Assembly (NCBI GenBank): GCA_000717735.1
Contig: JOBE01000043.1
Span: 3,470 to 67,469 of the forward strand
Direction of reading: 5' to 3'
Source: Streptomyces griseoluteus
GTDB taxonomy: Bacteria; Actinomycetota; Actinomycetes; Streptomycetales; Streptomycetaceae
DNA: 64,000 nt
Shown: in pieces, positions 35,759-45,636 of the stretch
Numbering within the stretch: the stretch's first letter is position 1
How the letters are laid out: every line of letters begins with the position of its first letter
The notes under the pieces: model-generated
Databases searched by the model: none
Told to the model about the DNA's origin: nothing
What the model saw: the letters and a program-made list of their open reading frames with translations, nothing else
Translations under genes and position numbers: made by a program

Positions 35759-37045
35759 TCAGAGGGCCAGGCCGGCGTCGCGGAACGCGTCCAGGCTCGG
35801 GCGGATGGTGACGGTCGCCTGAGAGGTGTCGGCCACCGCGTCCAGGGTCTTGAGTCCGTCGCCGGTGTTGAGGACGACGGTGGTGAGGTCCGGGTCGATG
35901 AGACCGGCCTCGACGAGCTTCTTCGTGACGCCGACGGTCACGCCGCCCGCGGTCTCGGCGAAGATGCCCTCGGTCTGCGCGAGCAGCCTGATGGCGTCGA
36001 CGACCTGCTCGTCGTTCACGTCCTCCACGGCGCCGCCGGTGCGGCGGGCGATGTCGAGGACGTAGGGGCCGTCGGCCGGGTTGCCGATCGCCAGCGACTT
36101 GGCGATGGTGTTCGGCTTCTGGGGCCGGACGACGTCGTGGCCGGCCTTGAAGGCCACCGACACCGGGGAGCAGCCCTCGGCCTGGGCGCCGAAGATCTTG
36201 TACGGCTTGTCCTCGACGAGGCCCAGCTTGATGAGCTCCTGCAGACCCTTGTCGATCTTCGTGAGCTGCGAGCCGGACGCGATCGGGATGACGAGCTGGT
36301 CGGGGATGACCCAGCCGAGCTGCTCGCAGATCTCGTACGCCAGCGTCTTGGAGCCCTCGCCGTAGTACGGGCGGAGGTTGACGTTGACGAAGCCCCAGCC
36401 CTCGCCGAGCGGGTCGCCGATGAGCTCCGAGCAGAAGCGGTTGACGTCGTCGTAGTTGCCCTCGATGGCGACGAGGTCACCGCCGTAGACCCCGGCCATG
36501 ACGACCTTGCCCTGCTCCAGGTCGTGCGGGATGAACACGCAGGAGCGGAAGCCGGCGCGGGCGGCGGCGGCGCCGACGGCGCCGGCCAGGTTGCCGGTGG
36601 AGGAGCAGGAGAGGGTGGTGAAGCCGAAGGCGCGGGCGGCCTCGATGGCCTGGGCGACGACCCGGTCCTTGAAGGAGTGGGTCGGGTTGCCGGAGTCGTC
36701 CTTGACGAAGAGCTTGCCGGGGGCGACGCCGATCTCGCGGGCGAGGTTGTCGGCCTGGACGAGCTTGGTCCAGCCCGGGTTCAGGTTCGGCTTGTCCGCG
36801 ACGTCGGCGGGTACGGGCAGCAGGGGGGCGTAGCGCCAGATGTTGGCGGGGCCGGCCTCGATCTGCTTGCGCAGCGCCTCGGGGTCACCGGTGGGGAGGT
36901 CGTACGCGACTTCGAGCGGTCCGAAACAGAGTTCGCAGGCGAAGATCGGGCCGAGTGCGAAGACTTCACCGCATTCGCGACACGAAAGCCCGGAAGCGGG
37001 ACCGAGGTCGACGGTGGTGGCGGGGGTAGCGGTCTGTACAGCCAT
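35759..37045 (-). CDS. thrC: Threonine synthase
   Basis: Converts O-phosphohomoserine to threonine with PLP. The 428-residue protein has an N-terminal zinc-ribbon-like Cys pattern (LSCRECGEVFALGPIFACELCFG) and the PLP lysine in NPTHSFKDRVVAQA. The phosphate-binding CSSTGNLAGAVGAAAA and the C-terminal TVVLNTGDGLKTLDAV complete the family pattern. The start MAVQTAT is preferred; MRRKGLAS nine codons upstream is an alternative, since neither has an ideal ribosome site. A perfect 21-base palindrome sits 30 bases upstream. Confidence 0.95.
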   Translation of the reverse strand: MAVQTATPATTVDLGPASGLSCRECGEVFALGPIFACELCFGPLEVAYDLPTGDPEALRKQIEAGPANIWRYAPLLPVPADVADKPNLNPGWTKLVQADNLAREIGVAPGKLFVKDDSGNPTHSFKDRVVAQAIEAARAFGFTTLSCSSTGNLAGAVGAAAARAGFRSCVFIPHDLEQGKVVMAGVYGGDLVAIEGNYDDVNRFCSELIGDPLGEGWGFVNVNLRPYYGEGSKTLAYEICEQLGWVIPDQLVIPIASGSQLTKIDKGLQELIKLGLVEDKPYKIFGAQAEGCSPVSVAFKAGHDVVRPQKPNTIAKSLAIGNPADGPYVLDIARRTGGAVEDVNDEQVVDAIRLLAQTEGIFAETAGGVTVGVTKKLVEAGLIDPDLTTVVLNTGDGLKTLDAVADTSQATVTIRPSLDAFRDAGLAL

Positions 37046-37075
37046 GGAGGCGAGGCCCTTTCTCCTCATCTTTCC

Positions 37076-37096
37076 CATGACGAATTTTTCGTCATG
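37076..37096. promoter_or_regulatory. Perfect palindrome upstream of thrC
   Basis: CATGACGAA-TTT-TTCGTCATG: nine-base arms, three-base centre, 30 bases before the thrC ATG on the opposite strand. It could be an operator or an mRNA hairpin in the leader. Confidence 0.6.
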
Positions 37097-37369
37097 AGAC
37101 GGATTTGGCACCTTCCCTAGTCGGGGGCCTCGCTGGAGGACGAGACAAACCGACTGGAGGGTTGCCGGGGCTTCAACGGGCCGTTTCCCTCTGCCCCTCT
37201 GGATGAGCGGTATTCGATTGTGAAGCGGGGTGAAGTTCCTTGCGGGCTTCGTTCCTGCGCTCCGACGCGGTCGGCACCCCGACGTGCATCGGGGATCCGC
37301 GTTGTTCAAGACTGTAACCGAAGGCCCGGACCCTTGGACCGGCCGTCCGAACCGCGAGATGGAGATCAC
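37097..37369. other. Divergent thrC / gpgS promoter region
   Basis: About 270 bases between the thrC leader palindrome and the gpgS start. It contains GC-poor stretches (for example around 37205-37240 and 37300-37320) that should hold both promoters; no gene or repeat is evident. Confidence 0.4.
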
Positions 37370-38311
37370 GTGCTGGAAGAGGTGGAGCGCTGGCTGGCCC
37401 GGCGGTCCTGGTCCGTGGCGGACCGGCCGCTGGAGCGGATCCTCGCCGCCAAGCGTTCGACGCGCGTCAGCGTGGTGCTGCCGGCGCTGAACGAGGAGGC
37501 GACGGTCGGGGACATCGTCGCCGTGATCCGGCGTGAGCTGATGAGCGAGTCGGTGCCGCTCGTGGACGAGCTGGTGGTGATCGACTCGGGCTCCACGGAC
37601 CGTACGGCGGAGGTGGCGGCGGCGGCCGGGGCGCGGGTGGTCGCGCGGGACGCGATCCTGCCCCGTATACCGGCGGTGCCCGGCAAGGGCGAGGTCCTGT
37701 GGCGGTCGCTGATGGTGACGAGCGGGGACGTCGTCTGCTTCGTGGACGCGGACCTGCGGGACTTCTCTGCGGACTTCGTGACGGGGATCGTGGGCCCGCT
37801 GCTCACGGACCCGGACGTCGACTTCGTGAAGGCGATGTACGACCGCCCGTTCGGGGACACCCCTGGTCAGGGGGGCCGGGTGACGGAGCTGGTGGCGCGC
37901 CCGCTGCTCAATCTGCACTGGCCGCAGCTGGCCGGTTTCGTGCAGCCGCTGGGCGGCGAGTACGCGGCGCGGCGCTCGCTGCTCGAACGGCTGCCGTTCC
38001 CCGTCGGTTACGGAGTGGAGCTGGGGCTGCTCGTGGACGCCCTGCACACGGTGGGGCTGGACGCTCTCGCGCAGGTGGACGTGGGGGTGCGCAAGCACCG
38101 GCACCAGGACGGGCAGGCGCTGGGCCGGATGGCGGCGGCGATCTACCGGACGGCGCAGCTGCGGCTGTCGCGGGGGCATCTGGTGCGGCCCCGGCTGACG
38201 CAGTTCGAGCGGGGAGAGGCGGGGTTCACGCCCCGGACGTACGCGGTGGACACGGAGGAGCGGCCGCCGATGGCCGAGATCACGGAGTACGCGCGCCGCC
38301 GCGTGGCGTAG
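37370..38311 (+). CDS. gpgS: Glucosyl-3-phosphoglycerate synthase
   Basis: A GT-A fold glycosyltransferase (GT81) that makes glucosyl-3-phosphoglycerate from NDP-glucose and 3-phosphoglycerate, the first step to glucosylglycerate or methylglucose polymers. Visible: RVSVVLPALNEEATVGDIV (nucleotide site), LVVIDSGSTDRTAEVA, the metal-binding DAD in VVCFVDADLRD, and FVQPLGGEYAARRSLLERLPFPVGYGVE, the acceptor/catalytic loop. 313 residues. The GTG start is preceded by GGAG; upstream open frame codons are not conserved in character. Its 3' end, including the stop codon, is part of a 41-base tandem repeat. Confidence 0.92.
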   Translation: MLEEVERWLARRSWSVADRPLERILAAKRSTRVSVVLPALNEEATVGDIVAVIRRELMSESVPLVDELVVIDSGSTDRTAEVAAAAGARVVARDAILPRIPAVPGKGEVLWRSLMVTSGDVVCFVDADLRDFSADFVTGIVGPLLTDPDVDFVKAMYDRPFGDTPGQGGRVTELVARPLLNLHWPQLAGFVQPLGGEYAARRSLLERLPFPVGYGVELGLLVDALHTVGLDALAQVDVGVRKHRHQDGQALGRMAAAIYRTAQLRLSRGHLVRPRLTQFERGEAGFTPRTYAVDTEERPPMAEITEYARRRVA

Positions 38312-38430
38312 GCGCGGGGGACGCGGAGGACGGACGTGACCGCGTGGCGTAGGCGCGGGGGACGCGGAGGACGGACGTGACCGCGTGGCGTAGCGCTCAG
38401 GGAGGACGGCGTCACCGCGTGGCGTAACGC
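38300..38430 (+). repeat. 41-base tandem repeat including the gpgS stop codon
   Basis: Two identical 41-base copies (38300-38340 and 38341-38381), a shortened diverged third (38382-38415) and a partial fourth (38416-38430). The first copy contains the last codons of gpgS, so later copies are duplications of the 3' coding end. Confidence 0.8.
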
Positions 38431-38465
38431 CCGATGATGATCCGTTTTGCCTACATTACCCTTTT

Positions 38466-40265
<1,800 letters not shown>

Positions 40266-40378
40266 CGGCAGAACCGACCCGGCCCGGTCCCGGACTTAGG
40301 CGCTCACGGACCGTGGCCGAATCAGCCCGTCTCGTATACGTACGTTTGAGCGTTTACGGGACGGGCTAGGTTCGCCAC

Positions 40379-41740
40379 ATGGCTACTGTGCTGGTCGCAT
40401 CAAACCGGGGCCCTGTCTCGTACGTGCTCGGCGAGGACGGTTCGCTCGCCGCGCGCAGAGGCGGCGGCGGCCTGGTCTCGGGCCTGAGCGCCGTGTCCTC
40501 GCAGGAGAGCGTGTGGGTGTGCGCGGCGCTGGGCGAGGGCGATCGGGAGGCGGTCAGACGCGGGGTGGGCGAGCCGGGCGTCCGCATGCTGGACATCGCC
40601 CCGGACGTGTACGCGGACGCGTACAACGGCATCGCGAACTCGGTGCTGTGGTTCCTCCACCACCACCTGTACGACATCCCCCGCGAGCCGGTCTTCGACG
40701 CGGAGTTCCGCCGCCGCTGGGAGTCGTACCGCAGCTACAACCACGCGTTCGCCGAGGCGCTGGCTGCGGAGGCGGCTGAGGGCGCGGCGGTCCTGGTCCA
40801 GGACTACCACCTGGCCCTGGTCCCGGGCCGGCTCCGCGACCTCCGCCCCGACCTGCGGATCTCGCACTTCACGCACACCCCGTGGGCGTCGCCCGAGTAC
40901 CTCGGCATGCTCCCCGACGACATCCGCGAGGAACTGCTGCGGGGCATGCTCGGCGCGGACGAGCTGGGCTTCCACACGCGCAGATGGGCGTCGTCCTTCA
41001 CGGAATGCGTGGGCGCGTCCGGCCTCGGAGGCACACGGGTCGCGGTGTACCCCCTGGGCGTGGACGGCGACGACCTGCGAGCCCTCGCGTACCGCCCGGA
41101 GGTGGACGAACGACTGGCGGGGCTCCGCCACGAGATCGGCGACCGCAGAACGATCGTGCGAGTCGACCGCACGGAACTGTCGAAGAACATCCTCCGCGGC
41201 CTGCAGGCCTACCGCGAACTCCTGACGACCCACCCCGAATGGCGCGACCGGGTGGTCCACCTGGCGTCCGCGTACCCCTCACGCCAGGACCTGGAGTCGT
41301 ACCGCGCGTACACGGCCGCGGTGACGGCCCTGGCGGACGAGATCAACACGGAGTTCGGCACGGCCGACTGGCAACCGGTCATCGTCTCGGTCCAGGACGA
41401 CTTCCCCCGCTCCCTGGCCGCCTACCGCCTCGCGGACGTGGCGCTGGTGAACCCGGTGCGCGACGGCATGAACCTGGTCGCGAAGGAGATACCGGTGGTC
41501 TCGGAGGCGGGCTGCGCACTGGTCCTGTCGACGGGCGCCGGCGCGTACGAGGAGCTGAAGGAGGACGCCCTGACGGTGAACCCCTTCGACGTCTCCCAGA
41601 CGGCGGAGGCCCTCCACAGGGCCCTCTCGATGCCCCCGGCCGAACGCACGGACCGCACGAAACGCCTCACGGCAGCGGCCACGGCCCTCCCCCCGCAACG
41701 CTGGTTCCTGAACCAGCTGGAGTCGCTGCGGAAGCCCTGA
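40379..41740 (+). CDS. otsA: Trehalose-6-phosphate synthase-like glycosyltransferase (GT20)
   Basis: Transfers glucose from a nucleotide sugar to glucose-6-phosphate. The 453-residue protein carries VLVQDYHLALVPGRLRDLRP (acceptor region), RVDRTELSKNILRGLQAY (motif with the Lys that binds the donor phosphate) and ALVNPVRDGMNLVAKEI. Divergent points: the N-terminal loop is SNRGPVSYV and the segment after the DYHL motif is FTHTPWASPEYLGMLPDD. The partner phosphatase gene, otsB, lies 10.6 kb away, beyond the lasso/protease region. TAGGTT ends 6 bases before the ATG without a Shine-Dalgarno, so the mRNA may be leaderless. Confidence 0.9.
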   Translation: MATVLVASNRGPVSYVLGEDGSLAARRGGGGLVSGLSAVSSQESVWVCAALGEGDREAVRRGVGEPGVRMLDIAPDVYADAYNGIANSVLWFLHHHLYDIPREPVFDAEFRRRWESYRSYNHAFAEALAAEAAEGAAVLVQDYHLALVPGRLRDLRPDLRISHFTHTPWASPEYLGMLPDDIREELLRGMLGADELGFHTRRWASSFTECVGASGLGGTRVAVYPLGVDGDDLRALAYRPEVDERLAGLRHEIGDRRTIVRVDRTELSKNILRGLQAYRELLTTHPEWRDRVVHLASAYPSRQDLESYRAYTAAVTALADEINTEFGTADWQPVIVSVQDDFPRSLAAYRLADVALVNPVRDGMNLVAKEIPVVSEAGCALVLSTGAGAYEELKEDALTVNPFDVSQTAEALHRALSMPPAERTDRTKRLTAAATALPPQRWFLNQLESLRKP

Positions 41741-41746
41741 CCCCCC

Positions 41747-42328
41747 CTACTCCCGAACGGGATCGACGAGGGCGCGCACGGCGGACGGTCCGGTGAACTC
41801 ACCGGCGAGGACGTCCATCACAAGTTCGTCGCACACCTCGCCCAGCCAGTAGCCCGCCTCGCGCAGGGTGCCGGCGATCCGGAAACCCGCCTTCTCGTAC
41901 GCCTTGACGCCGCCCACGTTCGGCGCCAAGACCTTCAGCCAGACCATCCGCACATTGACGACGTGGAACGCGTAGTCGAGAACGAGGCGGGTGGCCGCGC
42001 TCCCGAGACCATGCCCACGAGCCTCCGGGGCGAGCATGACGACGTACTCGGCGGTCCGTACCTGATGGTCGGGAAGGAGCGTCGCGACCCCGACGGGGAC
42101 GGGTTCGGCACCGCCTACGTCGTAGAGGGTGAAGCGGATGTTCTCACCACGCAGCTGGTGAGCCATGCCCTCGGTACGTGCCACCAGGGATTCGGGACTC
42201 TGACGCCCGTACCCCACGAGTAGGGCCGGGTCTTGCTCCCACTGCCAGTAGGTCTCGACGAGGTCGGGCCGGAAGGGGCCGAGGCCGCAGGTGTCGTCCT
42301 TGATCCACAGAATCGGGTCAGCGGTCAC
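41747..42328 (-). CDS. GNAT acetyltransferase of the lasso peptide cluster
   Basis: A 193-residue GNAT N-acetyltransferase. The acetyl-CoA loop is RGHGLGSAA near residue 100 and the beta-bulge region AYEKAGFRIAGTLREAGYWLGEVCDELVMDV is RimJ-like. The GTG start overlaps the end of the B-protein gene by 11 bases, so it belongs to the lasso operon. Known from albusnodin: a clustered acetyltransferase is required and acetylates the single lysine. The core here has one lysine, Lys10. The gene ends 6 bases from the otsA stop, converging with it. Confidence 0.85.
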   Translation of the reverse strand: MTADPILWIKDDTCGLGPFRPDLVETYWQWEQDPALLVGYGRQSPESLVARTEGMAHQLRGENIRFTLYDVGGAEPVPVGVATLLPDHQVRTAEYVVMLAPEARGHGLGSAATRLVLDYAFHVVNVRMVWLKVLAPNVGGVKAYEKAGFRIAGTLREAGYWLGEVCDELVMDVLAGEFTGPSAVRALVDPVRE

Positions 42329-42881
42329 GACGGTCTCCGATCACGAGAACGGGGGTGTAGGCACGGGTCGATTCGGGCTCGGCCACGAGCATGCCGTCCT
42401 CAGTCTGGACCCACGCGTGCAGGCGAACGGGGTCTGGCGCGACGCCGTGGCACCAGGTGACGGACAGACCCCGTGCGGCGAGGAGCATTACGGCTGCGGC
42501 TGACTCCTCCAGACAGGCCGTGCGACCGGGTGACAGCCAGGCGGCGTGGCGTACGGCGAGCACGGCGGATCCGGCCTGCTCGGGGGTGGCGGGACGACGA
42601 CATGCCCACGCGGCGGCGCGGATCACCCTCGTCACACGGTGCATCGCGGCCGCCCTGCCTCCCACCCTCTTGATCGCGAAGACAGCCACCAGGGCGGCGA
42701 CGGCCGCGAGACTCCACACCCCACGGGGCCGCTCGATTCCAGCGGGGTGCTCGGCACTGCCCCAGCTGGCGGCCGGCGCGACGACGGGCGTCGGACTCCG
42801 CCCCGGGACCTGGCAGCGGACGCGGCCCGTGCGGTAGTCGACGATGACCCGGACGTGCCCGAAGTCCACCGACCTCTTCAT
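42318..42881 (-). CDS. Lasso peptide B (leader peptidase) protein
   Basis: A 187-residue protein. The C-terminal half is the transglutaminase-like lasso protease: Cys123 in GRTACLEESAAAVMLLAARG, His155 in RLHAWVQ and Asp162 as the presumed triad. The N-terminus SVDFGHVRVIVDYRTGRVRC forms a predicted beta hairpin, then a Pro-rich linker and a hydrophobic helix (VWSLAAVAALVAVFAIKRVGG). A normal ~80-residue RRE (B1) domain is not evident and no separate RRE gene is present. The ATG overlaps the cyclase stop codon by 4 bases. Confidence 0.85.
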   Translation of the reverse strand: MKRSVDFGHVRVIVDYRTGRVRCQVPGRSPTPVVAPAASWGSAEHPAGIERPRGVWSLAAVAALVAVFAIKRVGGRAAAMHRVTRVIRAAAWACRRPATPEQAGSAVLAVRHAAWLSPGRTACLEESAAAVMLLAARGLSVTWCHGVAPDPVRLHAWVQTEDGMLVAEPESTRAYTPVLVIGDRRDR

Positions 42882-44704
42882 CGGATCGCTCTGATGGGGA
42901 CGTTGTCGACCCAGGTCGGGAACGGGTCGCGATGGTGGGCATGCAGCCAGGCCTCCACCATGAGGGCCTGTTCGAGGGTGGCGAGCGGCATCGGAACACC
43001 GGCGGCTGCGAACCGAAGGCAGCGGCGGAAGCGCGGGGGGTCGAGGAGTCCGAGGGATGCCAGACGTCCGTCACCGAGGGCCAGGAGATCGTCCAGGTTC
43101 TCGCGCATCCCGGTGAAATGGTCGGCTTCGAAGCTCCCCTTGGTGGTGCGTGCGGCCACAGCAGGCGGCAGCAGGTCGCCGACAGCACGCACGAGGAGCG
43201 GCTTGTATCCGTGGACAGACGGCCGGCGCTCCAGCGGATTGCGCAGCACGGCGTCAATCACGGACGGGTCCAGGAAGGGATTGTGGAGGTCGACGCCACA
43301 GGACGCCGCGAGTTCGGCATCGGCCCTGGCGGTACGCGCGACTTCCCGGATCTCGTCCACAAGCGTGTGGAGGGAGGCGTCGAGCTTGTGGAGAGGGTCG
43401 GAGGCGGCGGCAGCCTGCGCGGAAGCTTCGGCGACACGGCCGACGGCAGCGGGGGCTGCCCACCCGGGGATCGGCAGAGGCGTGAACCAGTGGACATTCC
43501 CCCGGTCGTGGCTCGGTGCCGTCTCGCCGGAGAAGTATCGGGCGAGGAGGGCGAGAGCGTCAGGTCGGCTGGTGCGGGCCATCGCGGCGGCACCACGCAG
43601 CAGGGGCACGACGGGGGTGTGGCGTAGGCGAGCCCATCCCTGCGCCTCGCGCACAGCCCGACGCCACCGTCCGGCGCGCATGAGGTCACAAAGTTGTGCC
43701 GGGGGCTGGAACAGGACACTGTCCCCACCGTCGCCGGTCAGGTGGGCTCGCGTGCCGAGCTCGCGGTGCATCCAGCGGAACTGACCGAGGAGTCGGGCCT
43801 GAGTGAGGGTCGAAGGGGCCGGCTCGTCGGTGGCCGGTACCGAGGTTATCCCGCTGTAGGGCAGATGCTCCGTACCCAGCGGAAGAAGGCGGTGGGTGAT
43901 CCGGCCCGCCGAGGCCGCAGCGGTCAACCGCGCGTAGTGGAGGTCCGCCCCGTCCAACCGTCCCTCCGGATGGATGGTCACCGCGTTGAGGACGTGTGAG
44001 CCGCTGAGGGCGCGTGCGGCGAGGACTGCCACGGTGGTGGAGTCCAGGCCGCCGGAAAGATCGGAGGAGAGCGTCGGGTCCGCTTGCGCGCGTAGCGCCA
44101 CTGCGTTCGTGAGGGTCCGGCGGAGCTGCCGATGTGCCATGCGCCCGGGTTCCGATTCGGGGCGCCACGTCGTGATGCAGCGGAGGACTCCCCCGTTCCG
44201 AGGCAGCTCGATCCGGCTGCCGGGCGGAAGCTGCTGGATTCCCGTGAAGAAGGTCCTGTTGCCGGCCAGCGCGGGAACCGAGGGGGCCAGGACGGCACAC
44301 GCCACCCGACCCACATCGACATCGGCCCTGGTCAGCGAGGCGAGAACACGGGCAGACGTCGACCACGCCCAGCCACCACCCCACCGTGTGCCATACAGCG
44401 GAAAGGCTGCCGCCGGGTCGGTGTGTACGACCACGCCCTCCGTGCGCTCCTCGATCACGGCGTACAGGCCGGGCCAGCGCCACGTCACGTCAGCGGGCAC
44501 CGGCCCGTCGGAGAGAACACGCAGTTGTCCGTCCGTCGCACCGCAGGATCCGATCACCAGAACGCGTGATCGGCCCTGGCCGGCGGTCACCGTGCGGATT
44601 GGAGTCTCCCCAAGCCGCCAGAGCGCGCTTGGGGCAACCGGGAAGTGAGCGCCGAGAAGGCGCGGGAAGTCGTCCGATGTCGTACTGAATCCACCGAGGG
44701 GCAC
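42878..44704 (-). CDS. Lasso peptide cyclase (asparagine synthetase-like, C protein)
   Basis: Activates the side-chain carboxylate of the ring residue with ATP and closes the isopeptide bond to the core N-terminus. The 608-residue protein has an N-terminal glutaminase-like domain without the catalytic N-terminal Cys (starts PLGGFSTTSDDF) and an ATP-pyrophosphatase domain with SGGLDSTTVAVLAARAL near 216. HLTGDGGDSVL at ~325, and NPFLDPSVIDAVL and TKGSFEADHF towards the C-terminus, complete the pattern. The GTG start is preceded by GGAGGA. It follows the precursor gene by 84 bases, with a hairpin between. Confidence 0.92.
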   Translation of the reverse strand: MPLGGFSTTSDDFPRLLGAHFPVAPSALWRLGETPIRTVTAGQGRSRVLVIGSCGATDGQLRVLSDGPVPADVTWRWPGLYAVIEERTEGVVVHTDPAAAFPLYGTRWGGGWAWSTSARVLASLTRADVDVGRVACAVLAPSVPALAGNRTFFTGIQQLPPGSRIELPRNGGVLRCITTWRPESEPGRMAHRQLRRTLTNAVALRAQADPTLSSDLSGGLDSTTVAVLAARALSGSHVLNAVTIHPEGRLDGADLHYARLTAAASAGRITHRLLPLGTEHLPYSGITSVPATDEPAPSTLTQARLLGQFRWMHRELGTRAHLTGDGGDSVLFQPPAQLCDLMRAGRWRRAVREAQGWARLRHTPVVPLLRGAAAMARTSRPDALALLARYFSGETAPSHDRGNVHWFTPLPIPGWAAPAAVGRVAEASAQAAAASDPLHKLDASLHTLVDEIREVARTARADAELAASCGVDLHNPFLDPSVIDAVLRNPLERRPSVHGYKPLLVRAVGDLLPPAVAARTTKGSFEADHFTGMRENLDDLLALGDGRLASLGLLDPPRFRRCLRFAAAGVPMPLATLEQALMVEAWLHAHHRDPFPTWVDNVPIRAIR

Positions 44705-44737
44705 GGGTCCTCCAGTCTCGGGGCGGGCCGGGTACGA

Positions 44738-44773
44738 GGTGTGCGGCCCCGACCGAGGACGGGGCCGCACACC
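44738..44773 (-). terminator. Hairpin between lasso precursor and cyclase genes
   Basis: A perfect 13-base stem (44738-44750 with 44761-44773) around a 10-base loop. It starts 15 bases after the precursor stop. There is no T-run, so partial termination or mRNA-end protection would keep precursor transcripts more abundant than cyclase transcripts. Confidence 0.7.
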
Positions 44774-44787
44774 ACACGGGCGGGCGA

Positions 44788-44922
44788 TCAGCAGTTGTAC
44801 GCGCGCCGCTTGTCCTCGGACTGACCGCCGCCCTGCCCCTCGGTCAGTTCGGCGATGTCGCCGACATCGACCATGTCCGGCTCGGGCGTCGGGATGTCCT
44901 CCTTGCGGAGCGGTTCGTTCAT
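44788..44922 (-). CDS. Lasso precursor peptide, albusnodin type
   Basis: A 44-residue peptide. The leader begins MNEPLRKEDIPTPEP and ends DIAELTE, with the conserved Thr at position -2. The core is GQGGGQSEDKRRAYNC, 16 residues: Gly1 with Glu8 or Asp9 can form the macrolactam ring, Lys10 is the only lysine, and Cys16 is C-terminal. The core equals the albusnodin sequence as I remember it. A GGAGAAAGG ribosome site lies at ideal distance. The gene is immediately followed by cyclase, B-protein and acetyltransferase genes on the same strand. Confidence 0.92.
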   Translation of the reverse strand: MNEPLRKEDIPTPEPDMVDVGDIAELTEGQGGGQSEDKRRAYNC

Positions 44923-45010
44923 GGCGGTGCCTTTCTCCAGATGGGCGAGGTGTTGGACAACCCGCTTCGCGCCGACTTCCGAGAAGGAGACGGAGCGGGA
45001 ATCTGTGTGC

Positions 45011-45100
45011 CTACGTGCCGGGCGTCCCCGCCACAGCCAAGACGATGACGAGGGCGCCGGTGACGACTGCGTGGAGCAGGACGACGAAGCGCTGCCTCAT
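45011..45100 (-). CDS. 29-residue membrane-spanning micropeptide (candidate)
   Basis: MRQRFVVLLHAVVTGALVIV then LAVAGTPGT: a positively charged start and one hydrophobic helix. The ATG overlaps the stop codon of the 68-residue gene upstream in ATGA fashion, which argues for translational coupling. It lies 88 bases upstream of the lasso precursor gene on the same strand. The function is unknown; it may be a small membrane anchor or simply a conserved companion of the neighbouring regulator. Confidence 0.5.
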   Translation of the reverse strand: MRQRFVVLLHAVVTGALVIVLAVAGTPGT

Positions 45101-45303
45101 TGGACAGCCCGGACGTTGGCGAAAGCCGTCGACCACTCCACGCCGGACACGGGCCGGATGTAAGCGACCCGCACCACGCGGCCATCGTTGTGGATCTCGT
45201 GCGTGACGGCCATGAGTTCACCCTCGCCCCGGGAGGCGATGTCCCGCACTCGATGTCCGAGCAGCTCGTGCTGCTCGTACCCGTCGTGGTCGACGGCGTT
45301 CAC
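45097..45303 (-). CDS. Small beta-rich protein, unknown function
   Basis: 68 residues. The sequence HELLGHRVRDIASRGEGELM then AVTHEIHNDGRVVRVAYIRP and GVEWSTAFANV looks like the small SH3-like proteins found beside XRE regulators in Streptomyces. The GTG start lies inside the terminal GTGTGA of the 58-residue gene, and its own stop overlaps the start of the micropeptide gene, so all three are coupled. No catalytic residues are visible. Confidence 0.6.
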   Translation of the reverse strand: MNAVDHDGYEQHELLGHRVRDIASRGEGELMAVTHEIHNDGRVVRVAYIRPVSGVEWSTAFANVRAVQ

Positions 45304-45476
45304 ACCTCGCCCTCCTGCTCGGGCTGCTCGTCCGCGAAGCGGCGCAGGAACCTCTCCCAGCCGTCGGCCGCCCGTTCACGCAGCTCACGGCTCGGAACTC
45401 CGTACTCCGGACTCGGCGTCCCGGGCTCGTGTCCGCTCGCTCCGGGCGTGCGGCGAGGAAGGAGAGGACTGCCCAT
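45300..45476 (-). CDS. Small Pro/Arg-rich protein, first of three overlapping mini-genes
   Basis: 58 residues. The first half is Pro/Gly-rich and probably disordered (MGSPLLPRRTPGASGHEPGT); the second is a charged amphipathic helix (LRERAADGWERFLRRFADEQ) with an acidic end (PEQEGEV). It starts the set of three coupled genes that runs into the lasso cluster, and it is divergent from the XRE regulator. I do not recognise a family. Confidence 0.5.
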   Translation of the reverse strand: MGSPLLPRRTPGASGHEPGTPSPEYGVPSRELRERAADGWERFLRRFADEQPEQEGEV

Positions 45477-45636
45477 CGCGTGCTCCTGCCGTCGGTGGAT
45501 TCGACGGCCGTCCGGGCTGGTAGGGGGAGCCTGCGTTGATCGGCCCTCGCCCGGACGGCCTGTACTCAGTCAACGGCCCGATCTCGTTCTGGAACAGGAA
45601 AGGTTGCCGACCGAGGCAGGGCACGCGACCGGAAGA

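Noticed and set aside
35759..38179. 806-codon minus-strand frame extending thrC upstream
   Set aside because: The extension crosses gpgS in antisense and the thrC promoter palindrome; thrC starts at 37045.
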